A stretch of DNA of 49,482 bases from Candidatus Methanophagales archaeon (GTDB lineage Archaea; Halobacteriota; Syntropharchaeia; Alkanophagales; Methanospirareceae), in contig JAPDIG010000004.1 of NCBI GenBank assembly GCA_025966525.1, positions 1-49,482 of the forward strand, written 5' to 3'. Below are positions 9,393 through 18,663 of this stretch, one piece after another. The notes under the pieces were generated by a model. It was given only the letters and a program-made list of their open reading frames with translations, did not search any database and was not told the origin of the DNA. The first letter of the stretch is position 1. The number at the start of each line of letters is the position of its first letter. The translations under genes and the position numbers were made by a program.

Positions 9393-10580
9393 CTACTTCT
9401 TCGTCCTTCCAAGTATAATATGGCAGAGTGTCCCGAAATCACCTCCAAGCGTATCGGTCATTCCATACTCCGGAACAGGGTCGATCTGGTTCCCTTTTGG
9501 TGCTTCTCCCCTCATTTGCTTAACGAGCCAGTAAACCTGAGATGCCCCTGTCGCCCCTATCGGGTGCCCCTTCCCTATCAACCCTCCAGACATATTTGTA
9601 GGTATCTTCCCTCCTAAATCCGTTTGCCCTTCCACAGTTGCATCCGCTGCTTCTCCCCAATCGAAGAAGCCCATACACTCAAGTGCAATCAATTCCGCAA
9701 TCGTAAAGCAATCATGAAGTTCAAGTATATCTATATCTGAAGGACCGAGACCTGCATGCTTAAACGCCATTCTCGCTGAGTTTATTCTTGAAACTGGCTT
9801 AGTCAGATCAGCCATCTTTGATAATGAACCTCCTGAACCCTGCCCTGTTCCCAATATGTAAACTGGGTCGTCCGTATATTTTCTCGCCTTCTCCGCTGCG
9901 CAGAGCACGATAGCCGCGGCACCATCGGAAAAAGGGCAGCAATCCAGAAGCGTTAGCGGGTCTGCTACCAATCTCGAATTTATTACATCCTCTACCTTCA
10001 GGTCGCCTAACTTCTTATAGAACTGTGCCAGCGGATTTAAAGCACCGTGCCTATGATTCTTTACCGAAACATGTGCCATTTTTTCACGTAGTTTTTCTAT
10101 TCTTATCTCATAATTCCTGGAGTACTGCCTTGCTGCCATTGCGAAAACCCCTGGAAAGGTGAGTCCCACAGGTCCCTCTGTTGGTGCATGACAAGCCATC
10201 GCAAATGTCCTTGTTGCAAATAGTGTCCCCATCAACAATGCTTTTTCCACTCCTCCGGCAATTACCATGTCATATACCCCGGAGGCAACCCACATCGCTG
10301 CTTCACGTATTGCTATCGAAGCGGACGCACATGCACCCTCGTATCTCGTTGCTGGTATAGGACACAAATTCAGCTCGGCAGCAGAGAATCCTGGAGGCGT
10401 TACCTGTCCCTCTTCAAAACCCGGGAGAGCCGCACCTTGAAATAACGCTTCTATATCCTTCAAATCCACACCGGCATCGTCAATTGATTGCAGTGCCGCT
10501 TCTGAGAACAACTCCAGCGACGTCTTTGATGCTCTCCCAAACTTCGTATGTCCAATTCCTATTATTGCTATATCCCTCAT
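9393..10580 (-). CDS. Thiolase / acetyl-CoA C-acetyltransferase (archaeal DUF35-associated type)
   Basis: EGACASASIAIREAA active Cys region, GGLIGKGHPIGATGASQVYWL. Confidence 0.92.
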   Translation of the reverse strand: MRDIAIIGIGHTKFGRASKTSLELFSEAALQSIDDAGVDLKDIEALFQGAALPGFEEGQVTPPGFSAAELNLCPIPATRYEGACASASIAIREAAMWVASGVYDMVIAGGVEKALLMGTLFATRTFAMACHAPTEGPVGLTFPGVFAMAARQYSRNYEIRIEKLREKMAHVSVKNHRHGALNPLAQFYKKLGDLKVEDVINSRLVADPLTLLDCCPFSDGAAAIVLCAAEKARKYTDDPVYILGTGQGSGGSLSKMADLTKPVSRINSARMAFKHAGLGPSDIDILELHDCFTIAELIALECMGFFDWGEAADATVEGQTDLGGKIPTNMSGGLIGKGHPIGATGASQVYWLVKQMRGEAPKGNQIDPVPEYGMTDTLGGDFGTLCHIILGRTKK

Positions 10581-10614
10581 ACTCTCCTGCTCCTATTTCT
10601 CATCCTATTTATGG

Positions 10615-11355
10615 TTATGTATATCGGGACAAAAAGCTTTTCATCTTTTCTATTATCATTCCTTCGCTCTTCACTTTAACTTCTTCTGCCATTAATACAT
10701 AGCGGTTTTTCCCCACTATGACCACGTTTCCTCTTGCCGTAACTGGCGTTCCAAATGAAATACTCGCTTCCTTTTCTTTTTCTTTTAATTCTACAAATAC
10801 TGCACCCGTACCGTCATCTAATATTACTTTCCTTCTTCCTTCTTTCCACGACAGTGGTGTTGATACTACATCCCCTTCTAATATCACATCAAAAGCACCT
10901 TCGCAACTGACAATTTCTCCTATCGTCCTCTCTTTAGGCTTCATCAATTCAGCCCAACCGGGAAAATCAATATCTTCATCAATTATGCTCACTGTCGCGT
11001 TTTTACCTATATACAAAGTTGCTATTCCCTTCCATCTCTTCACATATGCGTTCTCTATTTGCACTACCTTATCCCTTACAAGCTGAGTTCGCTCTTCTAA
11101 CGAAACAAACGGGATTTTGGCGGTGTAGTCAGCAATTACTCCGTTAAGAACGACTTTTTCCACTCCCACTTTCGTCTTTATCCCCTTTCTCGATACCTCT
11201 AAAACCCTGCACATGCAGTTCATTCCTGATTCCCCCTGCTTCAAGCACCAAAGTTCTCTATTTCTGCTGTCTGAAGGTGAAGGGACAAAACTGAAGAAAC
11301 CATGTTTTTTATATTCTCTTTGCATAACACTTTTTCTTTTTGGTGAAAGAAGCAA
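10615..11355 (-). CDS. Uncharacterised protein, possible OB-fold nucleic-acid-binding protein; start uncertain
   Basis: Long ORF abutting rfcL on the same strand; OB-like C-terminus (RKVILDDGTGAVFVELKEKEKEASISFGTPVTARGNVVIVGKNRYVLMAEEV). Confidence 0.6.
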   Translation of the reverse strand: MLLSPKRKSVMQREYKKHGFFSFVPSPSDSRNRELWCLKQGESGMNCMCRVLEVSRKGIKTKVGVEKVVLNGVIADYTAKIPFVSLEERTQLVRDKVVQIENAYVKRWKGIATLYIGKNATVSIIDEDIDFPGWAELMKPKERTIGEIVSCEGAFDVILEGDVVSTPLSWKEGRRKVILDDGTGAVFVELKEKEKEASISFGTPVTARGNVVIVGKNRYVLMAEEVKVKSEGMIIEKMKSFLSRYT

Positions 11356-12804
11356 TTAAAAGAAATCCACTAAGGTCTTTTGGGTTTTCGCTTCATCCTC
11401 TTCCCTTGTTTTTATTATTTCTTCTTTAGCTTCGGCTTTAATCACACCCTCCTTTCCCGTTACTCCCTTCTTCCCTTTTATCACTGTTTTAGGCATTGCA
11501 TACGCATCCTGGTATATCCTCTTCGCTTTCTCTTCCCTATCTTCATCGGTATCACTAACTAAAAAGGCTATTTGGGGAACGTCCAGGCGCAGCGATGCTG
11601 TAATATCCACCGCCTTTCTTTCGTCAAGGAAAAAAAACTCCAAAAAAGGAACGACAAAGAGTCGTGCATAGCTTAGTGGCACTTTGCAATATTCCGCTAT
11701 TTTCTTCGCTATCGCTTCTCTTATCGGTATTGATTTCTTGTCTCCCACGGCTTGCCATCGGTTTCGTTGCCACGGCGAACGGAAATATCGTTGCCTTTGC
11801 CAGCCATATCTCCCCTGCATCTCTTTTGCAGAAAGCACGCCGCAAACCATTAAACTGGATGCATAGCGCCAGAACTTGTAATTCTCCCTGCGTTTTACTC
11901 TGCCTAAAAACGTATCCGCCCTGCTCAGGTAATGCAACCCGTGCAAAAAACTTTCTTCGTCATTTTCATACGCGAAATTCCGGTATATCCATTGTATGCT
12001 CTCTTCTGGCGTCTTGTCAAGACTGTAAAGAGAAGAAAGAGCTTCTTGCATCTCGTATCCCTCTACACCGAAAATCTTCTTCATTACCTCAAAAATATCT
12101 GTCTCTCTGTCTCGTTCCCCAGTCGCTATATCACCCTCATCTATTTTACCAAATTTTGATATAGAAATCGCATGCAAGTCGTTTATTGCAGACCTCAAAT
12201 CACCATTAGCGTTCTCCGCCAAAGCATGCAGTGCTTTATCTTCCACTTCTATTCCCTCAACACGACTTATTTTTTTGAGCACTTGAGAAACCATCTTATC
12301 TCCTATTCGGTCGAACTTAATTACCTTACAATTCCGTTGCAATGCCGGACCCATCTTGTGTTTATCATTGGCGATGAGGATTATTGGCTGTGTGCTTCTC
12401 TTCACTATTTCTGTTATCGCCTTCGTTCCACCACGGTCTTCGTTGCCATGTAGATTGTCAGCCTCGTCTAAAATGATTAATCTCGTCGTCTTGCTAAATG
12501 TATTGCTCGTAGAAGCAGGTCCCACAATGCTTTTTATCATTCCTGCACTTCTTTTGTCTGATGCGTTAAGCTCTATGACTTCCCATCCGCGCTCAGAAGC
12601 AAGTGCATAGGCTGCTGATGTCTTCCCACAGCCCGGTGGTCCATGAAGAATAGCAGCTTTCTTCGACTTTGTCTTATATACATTCTCAGCCCACTCTTTT
12701 AACTCTTCTATCGCTTTTTCGTTGCCCACAACTTTTCTTAACCTCTTTGGTCGGTATTTCTCTGTCCATTCCTTGCTATTCCCTTGCATTGTCATTAATA
12801 TCAT
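11356..12804 (-). CDS. rfcL: Replication factor C large subunit
   Basis: WTEKYRPKRLRKVVGN, HGPPGCGKTSAAYALA, LIILDEADNLHG; C-terminal PIP box QKTLVDFF. Confidence 0.96.
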   Translation of the reverse strand: MILMTMQGNSKEWTEKYRPKRLRKVVGNEKAIEELKEWAENVYKTKSKKAAILHGPPGCGKTSAAYALASERGWEVIELNASDKRSAGMIKSIVGPASTSNTFSKTTRLIILDEADNLHGNEDRGGTKAITEIVKRSTQPIILIANDKHKMGPALQRNCKVIKFDRIGDKMVSQVLKKISRVEGIEVEDKALHALAENANGDLRSAINDLHAISISKFGKIDEGDIATGERDRETDIFEVMKKIFGVEGYEMQEALSSLYSLDKTPEESIQWIYRNFAYENDEESFLHGLHYLSRADTFLGRVKRRENYKFWRYASSLMVCGVLSAKEMQGRYGWQRQRYFRSPWQRNRWQAVGDKKSIPIREAIAKKIAEYCKVPLSYARLFVVPFLEFFFLDERKAVDITASLRLDVPQIAFLVSDTDEDREEKAKRIYQDAYAMPKTVIKGKKGVTGKEGVIKAEAKEEIIKTREEDEAKTQKTLVDFF

Positions 12805-12890
12805 AGACGTGCATCCTTGATATATTTTTGAAAAAGAAAAATAGAAAAGTTCTTATTTGAGAAGTGAAAAACACCAAATAGAGCAGATAA

Positions 12891-13577
12891 ATGAACGAGG
12901 ATAAAAGGAGAAAGAAAAAGGAAAAAGCGGCAGAATCCGCAGCTTCTCTGATAATAGATGGTATGGTCGTGGGACTTGGTTCGGGTTCTGCGGCAGAATT
13001 TGTGATAAGGAGGATAGGGGAGAGGATAAAGGAGGAGGGGCTCGAACTTTTGGGCGTTCCTACTTCACTTAGAACCGAGATGTTGGCAATAGAATGTGGA
13101 ATTCCCATCACTTCTCTTTCGGAGCATCCTTACCTGCATATATGCATAGACGGTGCAGACCAAGTAGATTCTCAACTGAATTTAATCAAGGGTGGATGGG
13201 GCTCCCATACAAGGGAGAAAATAGTGTCTTACGCAACGAAAAAGCTTGTTATCTGTGTTGAAGATGAAAAAATGGTAGAAATGCTGAATAAGCCTGTTCC
13301 TTTAGAAGTGTTACCTTATGCCGTGAAAATAGTGGAGAACCAGGTGAAAGAGCTTGGTGGGGTGCCAGTTTTAAGGAAAGAAGGAAACAGAGGAGGATAT
13401 TTTGTAACGGAGAACGGGAATCTAATAATAGATGCGGATTTTGGCATTATAAAGAATCCTGTGGAGATGAGCATTGCTCTTTCTTCTGTTGTCGGCTCTG
13501 TTGAGCATGGGATATTTACGAATGCTACTGAGGTGCATGTAGGGGATGAAAAAGGAGTTAGGATATTAAAAAAATAA
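12891..13577 (+). CDS. rpiA: Ribose-5-phosphate isomerase A
   Basis: GMVVGLGSGSAAEFVI, DGADQVDSQLNLIKGGWGSHTREKIV. Confidence 0.95.
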   Translation: MNEDKRRKKKEKAAESAASLIIDGMVVGLGSGSAAEFVIRRIGERIKEEGLELLGVPTSLRTEMLAIECGIPITSLSEHPYLHICIDGADQVDSQLNLIKGGWGSHTREKIVSYATKKLVICVEDEKMVEMLNKPVPLEVLPYAVKIVENQVKELGGVPVLRKEGNRGGYFVTENGNLIIDADFGIIKNPVEMSIALSSVVGSVEHGIFTNATEVHVGDEKGVRILKK

Positions 13578-13621
13578 ATGATATATCTTTATATACTTGT
13601 AATACAATGCTACATAACATG

Positions 13622-13960
13622 GTGCAAACACTGACCGGAAAAGCAAGAATGATTCCAATCAGACTGCCTGAGGCCCGGGTTAATAAAATAGACGAAATAG
13701 TGGATACTCTCGGCTTTAAGTCACGAACTGATTTTATCAGGGAAGCCATTGAGCATTACGTTAAAGAAGTAGAGTTGGTAAAGGTAATTAAACTCAGAGA
13801 GATATCAAGAGAAGAGGCTAAAAACGAGATAAGGGACTACCTGAAGAGCAGAGATAAAGCTTGGTTAGATGAGATTGCTGATGACCTGAGACTCGATTTC
13901 GCATTCGTTGTGGATATAATAGAGGAATTGGAGAAAGATGGTTTTGTAAAGGAGGTTTGA
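13622..13960 (+). CDS. Ribbon-helix-helix (CopG-type) DNA-binding regulator with winged-helix-like C-terminus
   Basis: MIPIRLPEARVNKIDEIVDTLGFKSRTDFIREAIEHYV RHH pattern; start may be 13607. Confidence 0.75.
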   Translation: MQTLTGKARMIPIRLPEARVNKIDEIVDTLGFKSRTDFIREAIEHYVKEVELVKVIKLREISREEAKNEIRDYLKSRDKAWLDEIADDLRLDFAFVVDIIEELEKDGFVKEV

Positions 13961-13966
13961 GATGAA

Positions 13967-14167
13967 ATGACAATTCTTTATAAAAAGGGTGATGGTGTGG
14001 AGGGAGAAGTCTTAGTTGCTTTCTTCCGTAAAATGAAGGGACTCAGTGTTATAGTTGGTTCGGGAAGACATAGACAACAGAAGGTTATATTAATTGGCAC
14101 GCCAGCGGGATGTTTTATAAACAAAGAGATTAGAAGCATGGAGAGAAGGGAGATTAGAGAAAAATGA
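13967..14167 (+). CDS. Small hypothetical protein
   Basis: 66-aa ORF between the RHH gene and mfnB on the same strand; no family recognised. Confidence 0.35.
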   Translation: MTILYKKGDGVEGEVLVAFFRKMKGLSVIVGSGRHRQQKVILIGTPAGCFINKEIRSMERREIREK

Positions 14168-14880
14168 AATTGTTGGTAAGTCCGAAGGATATAGAGGAAG
14201 CGAAGGCGGTGATTCGTGGAAATGCGGATATTATAGATGTGAAGAATCCAAAAGAGGGTTCCTTAGGTGCTAATTTCCCATGGATTATAAAGTCAATACG
14301 GGAATTGGTGGAAAAGGAGAAAGGAAATGGGGCGAAAATAAGTGCTGCGATAGGGGATTTTGATTATAAACCAGGAACTGCTTCTTTAGCCGCGTTAGGT
14401 GCTGCCGCCGCAGGTGCGGAATACATAAAAGTTGGATTACACAAAATAAAAACGAAGGAAGAGGCGATAGATTTGCTTACCGGCGTTGTTAAAGCGGTAA
14501 AGAATTTCGATCCGACCAGGAAAGTCGTTTCTGCTTTCTATGCCGATTATAAACGAATAAAATCGATTTCGCCTTTTGAAATCGCAGCGATAGGAGAAGA
14601 AGTGAATATAGACGTGGCAATGATAGATACCGGCATAAAGGACGGGAGGTCAACACTGGATTTTCTAAGCGAAGAAGAACTTAAGAGGTTTATCTCAGAA
14701 TCGAAAGCACTTGAACTTGAGACTGCTCTTGCAGGCTCGCTAAAATTTGAAGATGTTCCCACAATAAAGGAGATAGAACCAGATATAATAGGTGTTAGGG
14801 GGATGGTATGTGGTGGTAACAGAGAAGACAGCATAAAAGCGGAGTTGGTGAGTGAGTTGAAAAGGATGGTAGGAGAATAA
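14164..14880 (+). CDS. mfnB: (5-formylfuran-3-yl)methyl phosphate synthase, methanofuran biosynthesis
   Basis: MKLLVSPKDIEEAKAVIRGNADIIDVKNPKEGSLGANFPW, KVGLHKIKTKEEAI (former DUF556). Confidence 0.92.
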   Translation: MKLLVSPKDIEEAKAVIRGNADIIDVKNPKEGSLGANFPWIIKSIRELVEKEKGNGAKISAAIGDFDYKPGTASLAALGAAAAGAEYIKVGLHKIKTKEEAIDLLTGVVKAVKNFDPTRKVVSAFYADYKRIKSISPFEIAAIGEEVNIDVAMIDTGIKDGRSTLDFLSEEELKRFISESKALELETALAGSLKFEDVPTIKEIEPDIIGVRGMVCGGNREDSIKAELVSELKRMVGE

Positions 14881-15011
14881 TTCAAAATCTTTCGCTCCCT
14901 TGGTGGAATATCCGTGATGTCCTGCTCGTCAAGGAATATCTTGCCACCCGTGGGACCCAGCACCATAAAAGACGTGTGAAAAGCCTGAACTAAGTTTTCA
15001 CATAAGCCTTG
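14880..15011 (-). pseudogene. Remnant of an ABC transporter ATP-binding protein
   Basis: Minus-strand reading ...SFMVLGPTGGKIFLDEQDITDIPPRERKI: Walker A start joined to the region seen in wtpC as SGEVWIDGHDVTNLPPERRRI. Confidence 0.65.
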
Positions 15012-16229
15012 TTATTTCATCCATATTTGCCGCACCTGATATCCAATTGCTAATATTCCAGCAACGGCAAATACGGCTACAAAACCCGGTGTTTTCGGTG
15101 TCGGCGTTGGTGCTGAGGTTGGCTTTGGACTTGGACTTGGTGTAGGTTTCGGCTTTGCGGACTCAACATATACTAAACTTTTCAGTTCTTCCGGCAAATT
15201 ACCGCTCCCTTCTGGTGGCACAATTGGTGACTGTCCCTTATCGCTAAAAATTTTCTGCCCGGCATCTCCTATAACGAATTTAACGAACTCCAATCCAAGT
15301 TCTGGATTTTCCGCATTTGTCGGAACGGTGATACCATACACAATTGGCTTTCCTATTTTTGTCTTACCATCGGCAGTTTCCAATTTGACCTTTTTGTAAA
15401 AATCCGCGTACCCCACCTTGCTCAGATCTATTGGCTCAGGCAAATCGACAAACGCTAAATTGTGCTGAACGGCAACGCTTCTGTACTCAAACGCGTAGTC
15501 CAGCCCACCTTCTTCGACTAATGCTACGAGTTCAACCGATTTTGGTCTTATATCTACCTTCTCTGTGTTTGGCTTTAGGACTTCTGGCGTTTTTATTAAA
15601 TACGTCCCCTTCCTTTCCTCGGTTATCGTAATTCCCGTGTTGTCAAGAATCAAATCGTCAAATATCTTCTCATCACCGTAATGTAACTCTGCGAGCTGAA
15701 AGACCATTACTGCCCGGTATCCGCAAGGATCGAGATTCGGATTTGAAAAAGCGAAGGTGACACCATCTCTGCGAAGAATCTCATACCAGTTCTCCGGTGT
15801 GATTTCATCCGCATACATGCTCAACTCTGGATTATATGCAATAACTAGATCATTCGTTGCAAATCTCACATACCAATCGGCATACTTCGGGTACATCATG
15901 CCTGGTATAAGTGTGTAATCCGCAGATGCAAGCACATCTCCATTCTTCCCCACATCCGTTATCTGTCTCACTGCTGAGATACTACCCATTGATTCACGTT
16001 GCACATCTATGTTCGGATTCAAAGCCTCAAATTGGCTCTCCGCCTCCGCCAAAGGAACAGCTAAGCTCCCGGCGTGGAAAACTTTGACCGTTTTGGCTTG
16101 TTCTACTTCCACAGGCGAGGTGTAAAAAGCCACTACCGATACGCATGCAATTACTGCAATCACTATACCCCCCACCAAAATTTTTCTTTTTTCCATTTTA
16201 TTTTCACCCCGATATGCAAATATGGACAA
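15012..16229 (-). CDS. wtpA: Tungstate/molybdate ABC transporter substrate-binding protein
   Basis: KTVKVFHAGSLAVPLAEAESQFEALNPNIDVQRESMGS; C-terminal PTPTPKTPGFVAVFAVAGILAIGY PGF-CTERM-like tail; true start probably the internal MEKRKILVG. Confidence 0.9.
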   Translation of the reverse strand: MSIFAYRGENKMEKRKILVGGIVIAVIACVSVVAFYTSPVEVEQAKTVKVFHAGSLAVPLAEAESQFEALNPNIDVQRESMGSISAVRQITDVGKNGDVLASADYTLIPGMMYPKYADWYVRFATNDLVIAYNPELSMYADEITPENWYEILRRDGVTFAFSNPNLDPCGYRAVMVFQLAELHYGDEKIFDDLILDNTGITITEERKGTYLIKTPEVLKPNTEKVDIRPKSVELVALVEEGGLDYAFEYRSVAVQHNLAFVDLPEPIDLSKVGYADFYKKVKLETADGKTKIGKPIVYGITVPTNAENPELGLEFVKFVIGDAGQKIFSDKGQSPIVPPEGSGNLPEELKSLVYVESAKPKPTPSPSPKPTSAPTPTPKTPGFVAVFAVAGILAIGYQVRQIWMK

Positions 16230-16271
16230 CTCGAAATAAATGCTCTTCGGTTTTTTTGAAATAAAACTTTC

Positions 16272-17318
16272 TCACCTCACCACGTGTACCGAAGTAGCTT
16301 TAAAGGTCGCATAGATCTCATCCCCTTTTCGCAGTCCGAGACTTTCTCGTGATTGTTTCGTAATAAGAGCTACAAGCGAATTATTCATTCTTACACGTGT
16401 TAAAGGACCCATATCGCTCATCTCTTCTATTTTTGCGCTAATAACGTTCCTTGCACTGCTTTCTTCCCTCTTTTCAGACAGAATTATGTCTTCGGGTCTT
16501 ATGAATGCTTTTACCGTTCCAGCATGGTAGTCTGAAACTGCAAATATGTTATAGCCCATATCAACTTCAATCTCTGCAATGCCATTCTTATTATTCCGAA
16601 CGATGCCACTCAATATATTCTCAACACCAACGAAGTCCGCTATCTCCTCGTTTTGCGGTTTGTTGAATATCTCATAGGGAGTTCCTGCCTGCATTATTTG
16701 ACCGCGCATCATCACTGCTATTCTATCTGCTAAAACCATCGCTTCTGTCTGGTCATGCGTTACGTGAACCATTGTAATTCCCAATTCGAGTTTTACCCTC
16801 TTCAGTTCTTCTCTCAGGTAATCTCTCGTTCTGAGGTCTAATGCGGATAAAGGCTCGTCCAGAAGTAATACAGAAGGTTCAATAGCAATTGCTCTCGCAA
16901 TAGCTACCTTTTGCTGTTCCCCACCGCTTAGCGTACCGGGATAGCGATGTGCAAGATGAACTATACTTAGCCAGTCCATTATTTCTTTCATTCTCTTCCT
17001 GTTCGTATCTGAGGATTTCCTCAACTTTAATCCGAATTCTATGTTCTCCTCAACAGTCAAATGTGGGAATAGTGAATAATCCTGATAAATGAAACCAATT
17101 CTCCTTCTCTCTGGCGGTAGATTCGTTACATCATGCCCATCTATCCAAACTTCTCCGCTGTCAGGAAAATAAAAACCGGCGATTGTTTCGAGTAGCAAAG
17201 TCTTTCCCGCACCAGTAGGACCCAGAATAACGAAATATTCGCCTTTTTTCACTTCTAAATTTATATCTTTGAGACAGAAATCTTTCCAATCTTTGTATAC
17301 GCTTTTGATTTTTATCAT
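16272..17318 (-). CDS. wtpC: Tungstate/molybdate ABC transporter ATP-binding protein
   Basis: LGPTGAGKTLLLE Walker A, LSGGEQQKVAIARA signature, LLLDEPLSALD Walker B, C-terminal TOBE domain. Confidence 0.92.
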   Translation of the reverse strand: MIKIKSVYKDWKDFCLKDINLEVKKGEYFVILGPTGAGKTLLLETIAGFYFPDSGEVWIDGHDVTNLPPERRRIGFIYQDYSLFPHLTVEENIEFGLKLRKSSDTNRKRMKEIMDWLSIVHLAHRYPGTLSGGEQQKVAIARAIAIEPSVLLLDEPLSALDLRTRDYLREELKRVKLELGITMVHVTHDQTEAMVLADRIAVMMRGQIMQAGTPYEIFNKPQNEEIADFVGVENILSGIVRNNKNGIAEIEVDMGYNIFAVSDYHAGTVKAFIRPEDIILSEKREESSARNVISAKIEEMSDMGPLTRVRMNNSLVALITKQSRESLGLRKGDEIYATFKATSVHVVR

Positions 17319-17417
17319 CTTGTTTACGCTCTATATCAGTAATGCCAATGGCGTTGATTTCTGGTTTTATGACAGCAAATCGTATTATTGAGAAGGGTAA
17401 AAAAAAGTGGTACCTTT

Positions 17418-18233
17418 TTATCCTCTCCTTCTTTTCCCAACTATCCTCAACACTATAAATATAACCAAACAAATCGAAATCAGCAAAACCGCAATCGGTC
17501 TTGATGCCGGTAATCCAAAAGATGTAAACTTCTCATATATTAAAATCGGTGCGGATATCGGATGGTACGCGATGATCAAAACAGCAGAGAACTCGCTTAT
17601 CGCACGCCCCCAGCTCAGAATCGCACCACTAAATATGGAAGGAAAAGCAAGAGGAAAAGTTATTTCTTTGAACGTTCTCCAATGCGACGCACCCAATGAG
17701 CGTGCAACATTTTCTAACCGCGGGTCAACCTCCTTGAAACCCTCTCTTGCTGTGTCTATTAAATATGGAAGGCTCATGAAAAGCATTGCAATTACTATTC
17801 CAGGGTACGCATCTGTAATTGCAATTCCTAACCTTTTTAGTGGTGCTCCAATCACTCCATACCGCATGAAGACGCCATATAAAGCAATCCCGGCAACAAT
17901 GTGTGGAATCATTAAGGGAATGTCCACAATGCCTTCTATAATGCTCTTACCCGGGAAATCCTTCCTCGCGAGGAGATAAGCTAACGGAACGCCGAAAAGG
18001 AAAGCAATTAGTGTGGACACCATAGCCATAGAAATGCTTATCCCTATCGCTTTTAGAACTACGGGGTCCTTTGCAGCATCAATTAACCCGGAGAAGTCTT
18101 CTGTCTGCTTGTAAAACATGTTTCCAAGCGTAATACAGACGAAAGCGATGAGAAAGAGGCCTAAAAAAAGAAAAAGGATAAATAGCTTCTCCCTCTTTAG
18201 TTTTTCCATTTCCCATCTCGAAAGAGACTTCAT
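17418..18233 (-). CDS. wtpB: Tungstate/molybdate ABC transporter permease
   Basis: Multi-TM; EITFPLAFPSIFSGAILSWGRAISEFSAVLII EAA-loop-like motif. Confidence 0.9.
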   Translation of the reverse strand: MKSLSRWEMEKLKREKLFILFLFLGLFLIAFVCITLGNMFYKQTEDFSGLIDAAKDPVVLKAIGISISMAMVSTLIAFLFGVPLAYLLARKDFPGKSIIEGIVDIPLMIPHIVAGIALYGVFMRYGVIGAPLKRLGIAITDAYPGIVIAMLFMSLPYLIDTAREGFKEVDPRLENVARSLGASHWRTFKEITFPLAFPSIFSGAILSWGRAISEFSAVLIIAYHPISAPILIYEKFTSFGLPASRPIAVLLISICLVIFIVLRIVGKRRRG

Positions 18234-18316
18234 CGCTATTTCTCCTTCCTACTTATATCTTTTATTCGCAAAGCACTTAAAGATGGAGGAGAACATATAA
18301 ACCCGAGGAACTAAAA

Positions 18317-18467
18317 ATGCTACTAAGCGCAAGGAACAGGGTTGAAGGTGTTGTAAAAGCATTATTAAAATCTTTAAGCCCATGACCATAACAGCGATGA
18401 TAACAAAGAAGGCGATAAAGTAGAAGCGGTGATAAAAGCGACTGAGGTGCTGGTGTCAAAGGAATAA
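18317..18467 (+). pseudogene. Decayed molbindin (Mop/TOBE) gene
   Basis: MLLSARNRVEGVVKALLKSLSP-stop, then in another frame KEGDKVEAVIKATEVLVSKE-stop; both ends match the Mop consensus. Confidence 0.7.
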
Positions 18468-18488
18468 AGAAAAATAATAAAAACAACC

Positions 18489-18497
18489 TTTTTAAGT
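18489..18497 (+). promoter_or_regulatory. Putative archaeal TATA box for the 5S rRNA gene
   Basis: cttTTTAAG about 25-30 nt upstream of the 5S 5' end at 18520. Confidence 0.5.
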
Positions 18498-18519
18498 AAG
18501 CAATAGAAATATTGTAAAT

Positions 18520-18646
18520 GGGCATAGCGGCCATAGCGGCGGGGAAACTCCCGGTCTCATTCCGAACCCGGCAGATAAGCCCGTCAGCGTTCCTTACTGT
18601 ACTGAGTTGCGCGAGCACTCGGGAACTAAGGATCGCTGCTATGCCC
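18520..18646 (+). rRNA. 5S ribosomal RNA
   Basis: Terminal helix GGGCATAGCGGC/GCTGCTATGCCC; conserved CATTCCGAACCCGGCAGATAAGCCC. Confidence 0.95.
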
Positions 18647-18663
18647 ATAAATCATTCATAACT

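Noticed and set aside
13578-13625. Possible autoregulatory operator upstream of the RHH regulator
   Set aside because: A TATA-like TTTATATAC is present but no convincing dyad beyond AT-rich sequence.
14547-14966. Whole 139-aa minus-strand ORF
   Set aside because: Only the first ~27 residues resemble an ABC ATPase; the rest is antisense to mfnB. Kept only the remnant.
18277-18648. 123-aa minus-strand ORF
   Set aside because: Mostly the reverse complement of 5S rRNA and the molbindin remnant; not coding.
18607-18663. N-terminal extension of the paaK ORF
   Set aside because: Upstream codons lie in the 5S rRNA 3' end; MPFWDKK is the natural start.
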